Positions 1-10,843 of a DNA stretch of 64,000 bases are shown in pieces (position 1 is the first letter of the stretch; each line of letters starts with the position of its first letter). Source of the DNA: Syngnathus acus. Taxonomy: Eukaryota; Chordata; Actinopteri; Syngnathiformes; Syngnathidae. Position numbers and translations under genes: made by a program. The stretch lies in contig NC_051098.1 of NCBI RefSeq assembly GCF_901709675.1, positions 16,303,464-16,367,463 of the forward strand. The letters run 5' to 3'. The notes under the pieces were generated by a model that worked only from the letters and a program-made list of their open reading frames with translations, searched no databases and was not told where the DNA came from.

Positions 1-127
1 TAGTTTCTTTTTTAATTTATTCTCTCATTTTTATCGTCTGCCTACGAGTTTTAGCACTGAATCTGGGTTTTTACTTTCACTCAAAGATTCCAGGAGCTCT
101 GTTTGGACTTGATGTTTCAAGGAATTG

Positions 128-1060
128 ACAGTCTTACGAATGCAAACGTTATTCCAAGGTTGCAACACACGACTGATTTGTTTTAGCCCCACAAAAATGA
201 TTTTTCGGGTGTCGCATAGACCCGCTTTTTACATTATCCAACAAACATCTAATAAGGCAGTCTTGCAGAAAATGGTCAATCCCCCTGGTGGACAATTTGG
301 GGGTGTCCTTTTTTTTTTTTTTTTAAATCAATTGAAAAATACATTTTTAGCGTGGAGAATCGAAACTCCTTCAGGCATTTTGTAATGAGAGTGGCACAAG
401 TCAGAATATTAGGCACACTTGGTGAGCCGAAGCAATAACACTCATCAAAACAAAAGATATGACGTAAACTCTGCAATATGAGACAAAACACAAATATTGA
501 CGGAAGAAATTGCCCCCACCCCAAAATCAGGAAAGGGGGAAAAAAAATCAGTATACGGTTTCTCGCACGGAAACTCTTTTTTTATCTGATGATTTCACAA
601 GTGAAGTCTTACAAACGAAAACGTTACTCTGCAGCTGCAACGCACAACTGATTTATTTTACTCTGACCATTTGTCAGATTGACTCACTTTGGTTTTGCAT
701 ACAAGCATCGTTATTTATATATTAGATCGACTCTTTGTGAGCGAGCGCCAAGCAATGAAGCTGAAAATGCACGGTATGCTTTGAATGGAGGAAAGGTAGC
801 GCCATCTGGTGGATACATTTTAAAACACAAACGTTACACTAAAATACACAACTGTTGGCAGAAAATGCAACGGTGAAATGCACACATTTTTCCAATGTTT
901 GTCTGCCTGTGAGTTTTAACAGCTCACTTTTGAGCGTGTCTCTCTCTCTCACACACACTCTCTCTCTCTCACACACACTCTTTCTCTCTCTCTCCAGCCT
1001 TGAAGCCGAAAGTTCCTCCGTGGCTGCAACGCACGCACGACTGTTCCTTTTTATTCAAGT
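128..1060. repeat. diverged direct repeat blocks
   Basis: A block at about 128-200 (GTCTTACGAATGCAAACGTT, then TTGCAACACACGACTGATTT) recurs in diverged form at about 605-675 (GTCTTACAAACGAAAACGTT, then CTGCAACGCACAACTGATTT). Weaker pieces lie near 828-860 and 1022-1050. An old duplicated repeat or satellite remnant is likely; no named family recognised. Confidence 0.5.
938..994. repeat. (CT)n/(CA)n compound microsatellite
   Basis: Two near-identical blocks of CTCTCTCTC-ACACACACTC in tandem, followed by a further CT run. Confidence 0.95.
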
Positions 1061-2742
1061 CTTCAAGACATTGTCATGTGGAAACTTTAGTGTTCGTCTC
1101 ATTGATGTTTGTTAGCGCAATTTTACCGCATTTTTTTGCTGTTTAGTTTTGTAATTGATTTTAATTCTTTTGCTATGCTTGGGTAGGGCGTTGCTTATAT
1201 GTCGACGCCGTCCGGCAGAAAACGGCGCTCCGGCCGCCCGCCGGCCCGCCCGCCTTTCATACTGTGAATCGACGTTGCACTGTACGCGGACTATATCGCC
1301 CATTGTGATTTACATGGAAACTTGAAACATTGTGCCAAGGAGGTGTGTTGTGTCTTTGTGCTGTCAATGACGTACGTCGTCTCTTTCTTGATTAAAAGGT
1401 CTTGTGTTGATGGTCAAAGTGTTTCTTTTGAGGTGTATTTTATCAGCATTCATTTGATGATCATGCAAAAGTTTGAAGATCACCATCAAGATGGAAGACA
1501 ACTGACGTGACTACGGTAAACGAGAAAGCTCAAAAGCAGAACTTTCTAGACAGCAACATGCACTTTCTGGTAGGTTTTCCGTTGACTGGTGACGATTTGT
1601 TGTGTTGGACTCCGTTTTGAAGCGTCTGAGATCCAGACATCTGCTCGGATCTCTACGCTAGCCAAATGTGAGCTCTGAAGCAAACAATGGGCCTGTCATC
1701 ACTTGACCATCTGCTGCTGCGGAGCACGTTCACATCGCGTTAATTCCAGGACGGCTGCTCATCATGCAGCCGCAGATGTCTGTCAATTACAAGGCAGCGC
1801 CATAGCAAACGTGCGCTAGCTGGGGGCCCCCGCCCCCCGTAGCTTCGGAGCGGAAGGAATTTGCGGCACGATTGCGAGTTGCCGCACGCCGCCTTGTTGT
1901 TGTTATTGCGCTCAATTCATTTGGAGCGCGAGCGAGCGAGCGAGCACGGTGTGTGCGCGTGCAGCATTCCTGGAGTGCGCGTGCGTGCGTGCGCCCCTTC
2001 ATAGTGGCTCCTATGCCGATTATGACATGAATGAATGTGCACGTCGCCGGAGCGCATCTGCTTGTCAAACTTGTCATGCTCTGACCAGCCAATCAGAAGA
2101 CAGAAAAAAGCGGACTGAATTTGAAATTGGATTGAGCAAAGAAACCGTCCCCCAAGTGAAAATAGTTCAGACTTTTTTTTTGTCAGTGCGTGTCAAAACT
2201 CAGCAACCCTTTTGATGCCGAAAGCTCGGCTGGCCCTTCAGGTAGTCTGGGTCAAAGGTCACCCTCCGACGTGGCCTTTGAGGAATTCTGCCAATGAGTA
2301 AAGTCGAGGTTGCAAAAACTTGAAGAAGACGAAAAGGAGCAAGTCAAAGCAAATCCGCATTTTTATGGACTACTTTTAGGTTTTTTTGCATTTCTATCCG
2401 TGACATTCACTCGCACTTTGTTTGCTCTCCTCTGCAGACCATTTCAAGCTTAAGTCCCGCTCGCTCGCCCGCCGGCGCGGCTATTTCCGTCCTTGTGATG
2501 CTTTGGACAAAGAATGGCGATGTGCGTGTCTCGACTCCCGCCGGAACAAAATGTTATGGTTTGCCTGCTTTCCATGTAGGGGCCTGACACTTTCCACTTT
2601 CACACCAGCGGCTTTGCCTGCAACGCGACGTAAATCACTGGCGCCTTTTCTCCGGCACTTGAAAGCATTCCTGCAGCCGCTAGCGCGCCGGCGGGTCAGC
2701 GTTCATCTTGTCCCTAACCCGGTTCACCTTGTTCCCCGCTCA

Positions 2743-2766
2743 TCTCTCTCTCTCTCTCTCTCTCTC
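2743..2766. repeat. (CT)n microsatellite near long-form stard13 5' end
   Basis: About twelve CT units, immediately upstream of the putative first exon. Confidence 0.95.
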
Positions 2767-3007
2767 CCTTTCTTTCTCCTCCCCCTTGCCGGCTCCTCAC
2801 AAATAGACAGCGCCGCTCCCTCCTGGCGCATATTCTGTATGGTATGGAGAGTCGGCGCAGGCCCCCGGCAGCACCGAGGGGGAGGGGGGAGGATGCCGAC
2901 CACGCTGGGGACGAGCGGCCCGCCCGCCTCACAGCAGCACCGCAGGACCCGTGCACGGCGGCCAAGGGACGCCGGGCCCAACGCGGCGGCTCTTTTGGAC
3001 TTTGCAG
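2743..3007 (+). other. stard13: putative first exon of long stard13 form (GC-rich, ends at GT donor)
   Basis: A GC-rich, CpG-rich stretch follows a (CT)n run and ends in TTTGCAG before GTGAGT at 3008, a strong donor. The next good acceptor is at 3663, so this is most simply a 5' untranslated exon of the long form. An ATG at 2893 opens 38 codons to the donor and ends in phase 1. Joined to the 3664 exon it soon meets a stop, so it would be an upstream ORF; joined to the SAM exon at 22305 it would stay open. The transcription start is not visible, so the left boundary is approximate. Confidence 0.4.
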
Positions 3008-3434
3008 GTGAGTCCTGATGCAAGGCACAATTGGAAATATGAGTCATTCAAATAGAAATTGCTTCTCAAGATTGCGGCAAAACAAGAGTAGCACTGTTTT
3101 GCGAAGTCCTATTGTTCAGCATTTTAACCCGTAGTTTGAGCTCATGGGTCAATTTGACCCGTTAAGTGTTCCCAATCAACATTTAGCTCTCCTAATGGCG
3201 AAATTTGACCCACGTCAAGTCACGTGATTTGGGGATTTTTTTCCTTGCGTCCTAAAAGTTGCGTGTTTGCGCACTGGAGCCGGTTTTGCGCCGGTGGCCA
3301 TCTGTGGCCTTCTCGCGTCTATCATAAGAATCCCAGATTAGCTATGCCGACCTGGGAGTTTCCTCACTCTGTCGAGGAAACCCGTTGCAGGTTACCCGTG
3401 CTTCACCCAAGCGGCGGAATTCAGCGAGTAGCTG

Positions 3435-3460
3435 CCGAGCCGAGCCGAGCCGAGCCGAGG
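3435..3460. repeat. (GAGCC)n short tandem repeat
   Basis: About five units of GAGCC or CCGAG in the first intron of the long stard13 form. A similar run occurs near 39007-39028. Confidence 0.9.
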
Positions 3461-3663
3461 GCGGTTGTGACGAACGCTTGGAGGAAGAGCGGTCGGATTC
3501 CTCTGCGGAGTGATGTCACCGCCGTCAAACAGATCCAGACACGAACCACTCGGGCTTCGACGCCAGATGTTCAAATGCGGCGGCGGCGGCGCACTCTCAC
3601 TCAAGGAGACACTGTGAAGTTGCCAGGATTAGAAGCTACCTTGTCTTCTTTTCTCCCTTTCAG

Positions 3664-4503
3664 GTGAGCTGAATCGCACGGCGGATCTCGGATGACACAG
3701 ATTCTTTTCTACCCGTGCGCTGACAAATTGTGGACATGAATGAGAATGGAGGTTCCGCCCGCAGCGACACCACGGAGACATCCATCTACACTCTGGGACA
3801 AATTGGCCTTTTCGCCCCGCGGCGCTGTCAACAGCTGGCGGCGTCTCAAAGGCCAGCGCCACGCAACGGGCTCAATACGGGAACTGTTGAGGAACTTATC
3901 CGTCAAGATCTGAATTTCCAGGAACATACAACCGATGACCTCGGTCTGGTGGAACGGATTCCTAAAAGAATGAAGGACGATGAAGGACAAGCGTCCGTGG
4001 TGCTGGGAGACGCACCTCAAGTTCTTGCTTTTTTCAGCTTAGCTCATGATCAGCGTGGTCCACCTCCCGTCCAGGACCACGCGACAGATGATCTTCTCCC
4101 CGAGTCTGGGCGGCGCTCACAGTTGGCACCGAGACTCAACGGACTCGAGGACAGTTGTCTCCGTGTCCTCCAAACATCACGGGATGAGCGCGCGAACCCC
4201 TCAGCCGCACTTCATTGGAGCCGAGGAACCCGAAAAGCGCCGGGCGTCGTCAAACGCAAGCAGAACCGCGTCGCCTTTTCGGACTACGGCGAGAATGGCG
4301 ACTACAGCAGCTCGGAAGATGGCGAGTCCTCGGAGGACGACGACGAGCACGACGTGTTCCCGGAACCGGCGCTGAGCACGGAGTTCCCGGCCAATCGACA
4401 GCATGGGAGGAAAAGTGGCAAGAGGCGGAGCTACTGCGTTGGCGGCCCCGCAGGAACCCATTCACGTGTTTATGACGCTGAGGCAGAAGGTGGTGACAAG
4501 GAG
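3664..4503 (+). CDS. stard13: stard13 long-form exon: acidic N-terminal extension
   Basis: A clean pyrimidine-rich acceptor precedes 3664. The first usable ATG is at 3736 (GAC ATG, purine at -3), and 256 codons run open to 4503, where GAG is followed by GTAGGA. The end is phase 0, matching the exon at 6627. The protein is low complexity and charged, with an SSSEDG and EDDDEHD acidic cluster near residues 195-210 followed by a basic patch. DLC1 also has a long, poorly conserved N-terminal extension in this position. I do not recognise a domain. The frame is supported by phase continuity only, so RNA evidence is needed. Confidence 0.55.
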
Positions 4504-5788
4504 GTAGGAAGCTGTTGCTTTCTTCTTCACGCACGTGATCTGCAGACGCTTTCATTGTTGTCTTAGTTCCATTTGTAGGATGGACAGGCCTTACCGCCCA
4601 CATTTCTTTGAATCTGCACACAAATGGGAGCAGGCGTGAGAAGATAGCTTTGAAATCTTCTCCAAGGCTTGTGATGTCCAAAAAGCCCTGCAATCTGTCG
4701 CCCTCAAGGCTGACGTGCACTCGTGTGACCTCCCAACGGATGAATGGAGCCCCGAGGACGGACGGACGGACGGACAGATGGACGGCCTCAAGATTGCAGG
4801 GCGTTTTTGGACAATCTGCAAAACGTTCCCGCTGACTTTTTCGTGGTTGACCTTTTTGGGGTACAAATCAGTGAAGACCCCGAAAGAGGCATGTTTTGCA
4901 CGGACTGCATGTGTGGGAGGACCAAATTATTATTATTTTTTCTTGTGTTGGGGCAGGAATGCAAACATAGCCGATGCTTTCTTTCCATGGGCAGCGAGCG
5001 GCACGTCCTCCTCTCTCTCCTCCGCCTCTTTACGGGCCCGTGAAAGCTTTGACGCGGGCGGTTGTCTGTACTCGAGCGCTTATCTCCAAATGGCACCAAA
5101 GTGTCACGGCTGCAGATAAGGCGCAAATTCCGAGAGACGACCGCCGCTGTTTTGCAAATTGCAATCGGAATGTGCGGAATCCAGCCGCTTTGGTGTAAAT
5201 ATGATCAAAAGGGCGCAGGCGACGCTATCGTGAACGGCTGGCTGCCTTTGGCTCCATCTTGGTCGTTTTCCACAAAGGCTGAAGGTGAATTGTTTTTGTC
5301 AAGAACCACAACATGGTCTGCGGTTTTCTTTTCTTCTCATGTCTTGCTCAGTTGGCTTGAAGAGCTGCGCATTTGTGCCGTGCAGTAATCGAGGCGAGCA
5401 CAAGGGGGCACTGTCTACTGACAGCAGCTGTGTGCTGCCAGAAGCTTGACGTTGGCCTTTTCCGAGGAGCACATTGGGAGCGGAATGTACTTTCCGGCAG
5501 CCGTCCAGGTAGCCTCTCCATGGTGATCCCCGGGCACTCTCGCTCGCTGGGTGGCTCGCTCCCTCCCTCGCTAGCTCGCCGGCCCGCCCGCTCTTCTCTC
5601 CTGCTCCTCATTTCCATGTGAAAGACGACAGTGTCGCCCGCCCCTCACAATGTCGACAATGTGCACTGATCAAGTTGGCCGGCCAATGTGATAACGCTGA
5701 TTCGTAGCGGGACTTGTTGCCATGGCGCCCGGATGGACTGATGGAGACAGTAGAAGGCAAAATGGTTTTTTTTTTTTTTTTTTTGTGG

Positions 5789-5878
<90 letters not shown>

Positions 5879-8800
5879 AAAGCTTTTTCCGTGACTGAAG
5901 GGCTTCGTTCGTGTCAAACATTTGCTTTCCAATGCTCCAACGTCGTTAGCCGATGCATCCGCTCGCTGACTTTTCCTCAGCCCTCTGAATTTTTTGGACT
6001 GACTTCCTGCTGGGGGAGCCTCTGGGGCCCAATGTGGTGTCAGTCAAACAAAATGCTTTTCTATTTCACAACTGCATATGGTATATGTATGTGTGTGTGT
6101 GCGTGGAAAGTCACACACGGTCACATCTCATGGTGACAATTTGGTGACGGAGGGCCCTCCTTTTGATTTACGAGCGTGCACATCTTGAGGCCCCGCTCTC
6201 GAGACAGCGCGTGAGGATCTTCTATTTATACATGCGTGTGTTGAGAGGCAGAAATTCCATGAGTGTCCGTCCGCATGTCTGGAGCCATCCTGCCTTTTTG
6301 CTCTTTGCCCCCCCCCGAGAGAGAGCAAAGTGGCGGAACAGATCGCATTTCCATGAGAACCGTTTCAAACTCACCAGGAAGCTTTTTTTCTTTTTTTGTT
6401 AGTGTTTATGTTTGCAAGTGAAGAGGAGTTTTGCTTTTTCAAAGATAATCATGCCTTAATATTGTGAGATGGACTCGTCCAATATGAAGTCACATAAAAG
6501 AAGAAGAAGAAAGGGCAAGAGTTTTTGAGACGGGAAGGAAAACTCACCCAATGCTAACATGCTTATTTGATGGGGCTTTTTCTGTCTATGAGTTCTAACG
6601 TGTGCCTTGATGTCCCCTCCCCGCAGCTCAAGGCTCCCTGGTCCGAGTCCATGGGCCAACTGATGAGGAAGCTGGAGCGGCTCAACCTGGACATTGAGGA
6701 GGCGCTGAGCGCAGGCTCCTCCCCATCCGACACGCCCTGCACCGCACGCAAGAAACAGGTGAGCCTGCCTTCCTTCCTTCCTTCCTTCCTTCCTTCCTTC
6801 CTTCCTTCCTTCCTTCCTTCCTTCCTTCCTTCCTTCCTTCCTTCCTTCCTCCCTTCCCACCACCGAGTTCATCAAGCGTTGGGACCGAATCGAGCTTGCT
6901 CTGATTCCTCACAAGCATCTCGTCCTCTTCTTCTTCTTCTTCCTCCAAACAAGAGGACACTATCATCTTTGTCCCGCATCCGTCTGACTTGTGTGTTTTT
7001 GGGTCCGTACGTCCTCAGCGTGGACGAGCGAGAACAGGCGGCCATTGTGGCCGTTGTGATAGGAGTCGCTCGGCGGGCCGGGTCGGCCGAGGTAGCGCCC
7101 GGGGCACAAAAGTCTTCTTTGGTGCTCCACAGAGGAGCTCTTGTGTTGGTTCCTCCTCGGAGGGGCCGGCCGGTGCCTGGCAGGCATGTGCGGAACAGAA
7201 GCAGCGCCCCGGCATTCAGCGCGGCCCGCTTTGACGGGCCCAGACGTCTTTACTGGGATGTTTGACGAGGTCATCGTCTCTGTCCTCTCAAAGGCGCATC
7301 GGCACATACAAGCGCCTTTGTGCGCGAGGGCCTTCCCTACCGCAGACAGTGACCTCAAGCTTTTGTTCGTCCTATTCTGGTCCGGACGGACAGACCTACG
7401 GATGCTCAATGTGGCTCTGATGTCGTTTCAGCGCTCCGCATTGAAGCAAAGCCTGAATGAGCGAGGCGGGCGCTCCGGCCAAAGCGGCTCTTGTGTTCCT
7501 CGCCGTGGCTCCGTGGGAACCAGAGGAAGAAGCAAGAAAGCGGTGAGTTCTGCTCCAACCTGCTTTTGACTCGCGATGTCACTGCTACCGTTGTACGAAA
7601 ATTCCATTTTGTTCGGATGTGGAACCCGACCGACCGAGTGAGGCCAAGTAGCAAATGCGCCTCTTCAAGTGAACTTTGACCTCTTAGACGGCAGCTGTCG
7701 CTTCAAGCTAGAAAACGGCGACATTGCGAGTTGAAAACAGCTGAGAATGTTTCGGGGAGCAGAGCAGAGCGGCGGATTCCACCCGCCGTCTGTTTGGGCC
7801 CGGGAGATTTTGTTGCTCTAAAATGCGGGAAAATGTTCTTCTTCTTCTTGTTGCGTAAGTTCAGGGCGCCGTTGGACAGCGGGAAGCGGCAATGTGATAC
7901 AGATGGGCTTCGCTCTCTGGCGAGATGCTTTATGGAAGAATTTGGAGGCGTTTTTTTTGGCACCTGCCTTTTTTGTGGGAAGAGGAAAATGGAATGCGCC
8001 TCCTCTAATATGCGTGGCGCTCCCATTTGCTTTGGACCATTGATTTTTTTTCAAATGTCCGCCAAGAAAAACGTGATGTTCCTCATGCCATGTGATGAGA
8101 AACCCAAACAAATCTCATTTCAGCTGACTTCAGAAGCTTGTCATTGATTAGGACAGAAATGATTTTTTTTTTTTCTTCTTCAGGTTTTCAACAAGATGAC
8201 AAGGGAAGCAGGAGCAGGTAGGATCAGAGGGAATTTTGTCGCTATGCTATCGCTAGCCTTCGCTAATGGCCTCGTCTGCTTCTATGGTTAGCATCACATT
8301 TGATTTAGCCCTTCAGTCATTTATTTTCATAAAATGTATTGTTTTCTTCATTGATTTATTCATTTCTTGAAACGTCAAACCATCCAAACACTTTCTGCCG
8401 CGTGAGAAGTTTTGCAAGCGTGTTTGTCGCTATGCTAACGCTACAGTTGCAACTGCTATTTGTGTGTGCACGCGTGAAATATGTGGCGTGACCCAGCAAA
8501 AGTGTCACTCTAGGAAACACCGTGAATGGTTTGTCAACATAGCTGAGATCTTAACGGTTAAAACAGGGCTCATTGGCCACTTCATTAGGTACACCCACCT
8601 GCGCTGTTGTCGTCCTCCTCATCGAAACGAGACTTTGATCGACTCTATTGCTGTCATTTCCAGTTGTTGCTCAACAGCACTGTGGTACATGTGGTGTATA
8701 TAATAAGTCTACACAGCCCATTGGTCGCCAGGCGTGTGACATCACCAGCTAAATTGATGATCATGACTGTGAAGGGTGCCTGCCGCCAGTGTGAAGGCAG

Positions 8801-10787
8801 TATGAAAAATTCCACACGTGGAAAGATGGAAAATGACTTGCGGTTTCCTGAGTGCGGAGGAGGCCAGCGCAGAGAGCGAAAAAAAAAAAAAAAAAAGAAT
8901 AAAAAAAAAAAAAAAGAGGCTGCTAGTATTTCGGGACTTTTTCCTCAAGCGTACGTGCTCGTTTATCAAGGTTGAGTGGGAAGCTTTTTTGGCTAGCACA
9001 AAATCTTTTCACTACAGGTGGAAATGTTGCCTCAAGGTCGCTGAAAGCAATACGTTAGCATAAAAGAACAGCTGAAAAGCTTCGTATTAATTTCAAACCC
9101 CAACCCAGGCAGGCTTAAAAAACACATTTAGCAACTTTGGCTCCAAAGCTTATTTTGCCTCGTTTGTTGCTCAAGCGCGTGCATCCACTTCCTGCAAGTC
9201 GACTTCAAGTTCATGTCGATGACCTGTTAGTTCAAGTTTAGTCACCTGTGGGAAGACTAGTTTGCATCAACTTCCTGTCCGTAGAACCTCCCTTAAGTTG
9301 GCTGTATTTAGAGGCCCAAAGCAGGTGTCGGAGGTTCCTGTCAAATGTTTGTCCCTTGTGGGGCGACGCCGCCCGAGCCGATTGGGCATTACATGCTTTG
9401 TCATTCAGCGGGACAACGGCCACGTACGCTTGTCACCACGGCTTTTCGTTCTTCCTCGGGCCCCCTCTGCGCACGCGCACACCTCTGCGCCGCTTTCACT
9501 GGTGGGTGGCTCAGCTCAAGTCGCAAACAAGCGCAAGAGGCCAGACGAGAACTTACAAGGCTGACTTGACCTCCGGCAAAGCAAGTGAGAAGAAACCACC
9601 GCAAAGGTGCTCAAGAAAACAAGATTAGGGAGCACTTTGATGGCGTCCGAACCCAGCTAAGGTTATGTGCGGCTCTTCTGGAAAAATGACCTCGACTAGG
9701 GAATATATGGTCAGGAAATTTATAGCACATGCCTGGGACGAGTCCTCGGGGGCGTGTACGCTCCCTGAGCCCTGTTTCCATTCCAGCACTCTCCCAGGCT
9801 ATTTAACGGGGCCTAGCCCAAGTGCGACCCAAGCGTAGAAGAGAAATCACTTTTCCACGCAACTTCCTGCTCCATTTAGTCAACTTCAAGTGACTTCATT
9901 TCATTCTGGACCACTCAAGTCGATTGTGGACCTTTTCGGGGTGTTCTTGCTTAAAGTGGGACAATACAAACGGTCTTGTGGGAGGGGGGGAGCATTCCCA
10001 GGGCTGTTGGATGTTTCCTCTTCTGTCCTGGTGTTTAAAAAAACAATATTTCGTTTATTGGACAAATGATCGCTCCCGTGAAATGTCCCAGACCAGTTGA
10101 CTCCCATGAAAAAGCAGCCGCCTGGCCGCCATGTCTCAAACGGGCTGTCCCAAGTAACCTGAGCTCGGCTTCACGCTCAGCAGAATATCGCTCGTCTTGC
10201 ACTGGGTCGAGAGCCGCTTTTGTGTAGGAATTAAGGGTCAAGAACTCGGCCGCCGTGGCCCTCACAAGACCAGGCTAGAAGTTTGCGCCGCTCGCTGGCC
10301 TGCTTTTTCATGTTGTCACAACAGAACTAAATGGTGCTGAAAGTGAAGTGCATTCCTGCTTTTAAAGGGTTGACCTCATCCAATCCAAGCGGCCCGAGTC
10401 GGATTTGAAACAAATTGAAATGGAGCCGTTCTGATCGATCAGGTACAGGTCAGAATTGAGCTGCAGTGTGAACGTAGCCAAAGATCTGAATCGTGAAAGA
10501 CTAGAATGGGGTGCTTGGGGGATCAGAAGACGTTCCACAGAACGGCGTTAAGGCGGAGCCTAATTCAGAGTCTGCGCTTTCTCTTTTACTTTGACCTTTT
10601 TTCCAAGTAGTTGGAAAAAATAATGTTTCTATTTTTCTCACAGTATGCGTAATTCCGCCACCTCGGCCCATCATTCACGTACTTTCATCCGTCACATGGA
10701 TTTTCAACGTTCACCTGACAATGATACATTTCCCACAGTCAGTGAACGCATCACGACGATGAGGCTCTCTCTTTCTCCGTGCGTGCC

Positions 10788-10843
<56 letters not shown>

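Larger units (their letters stand above)
1..2742. other. upstream non-coding region
   Basis: No exon of any family I recognise. The first 1.1 kb contains diverged repeated blocks and CT/CA microsatellites; 1200-1260 and 1790-2010 are GC-rich with GCGA-type simple repeats. The small open frames here look random. Confidence 0.7.

Noticed and set aside
2422-3018. 198-codon frame at the long-form stard13 5' end
   Set aside because: Most of it is GC-rich simple sequence that reads through a (CT)n run. Only the last part, from the ATG at 2893, is worth considering.
4382-4502. alternative frame reading MGGKVARGG...PIHVFMTLRQKVV
   Set aside because: It looks protein-like, but its phase at the 4503 donor would cause a stop soon after joining the next exon, while the other frame continues correctly.
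5714-6136. 140-codon frame with Val-Cys repeats
   Set aside because: It is a translation of the (GT)41 microsatellite; the opposite strand gives Thr-His repeats in the same way.
6456-6966. minus-strand frames with Arg-Lys-Glu-Gly repeats
   Set aside because: They are translations of the (TTCC)n microsatellite.
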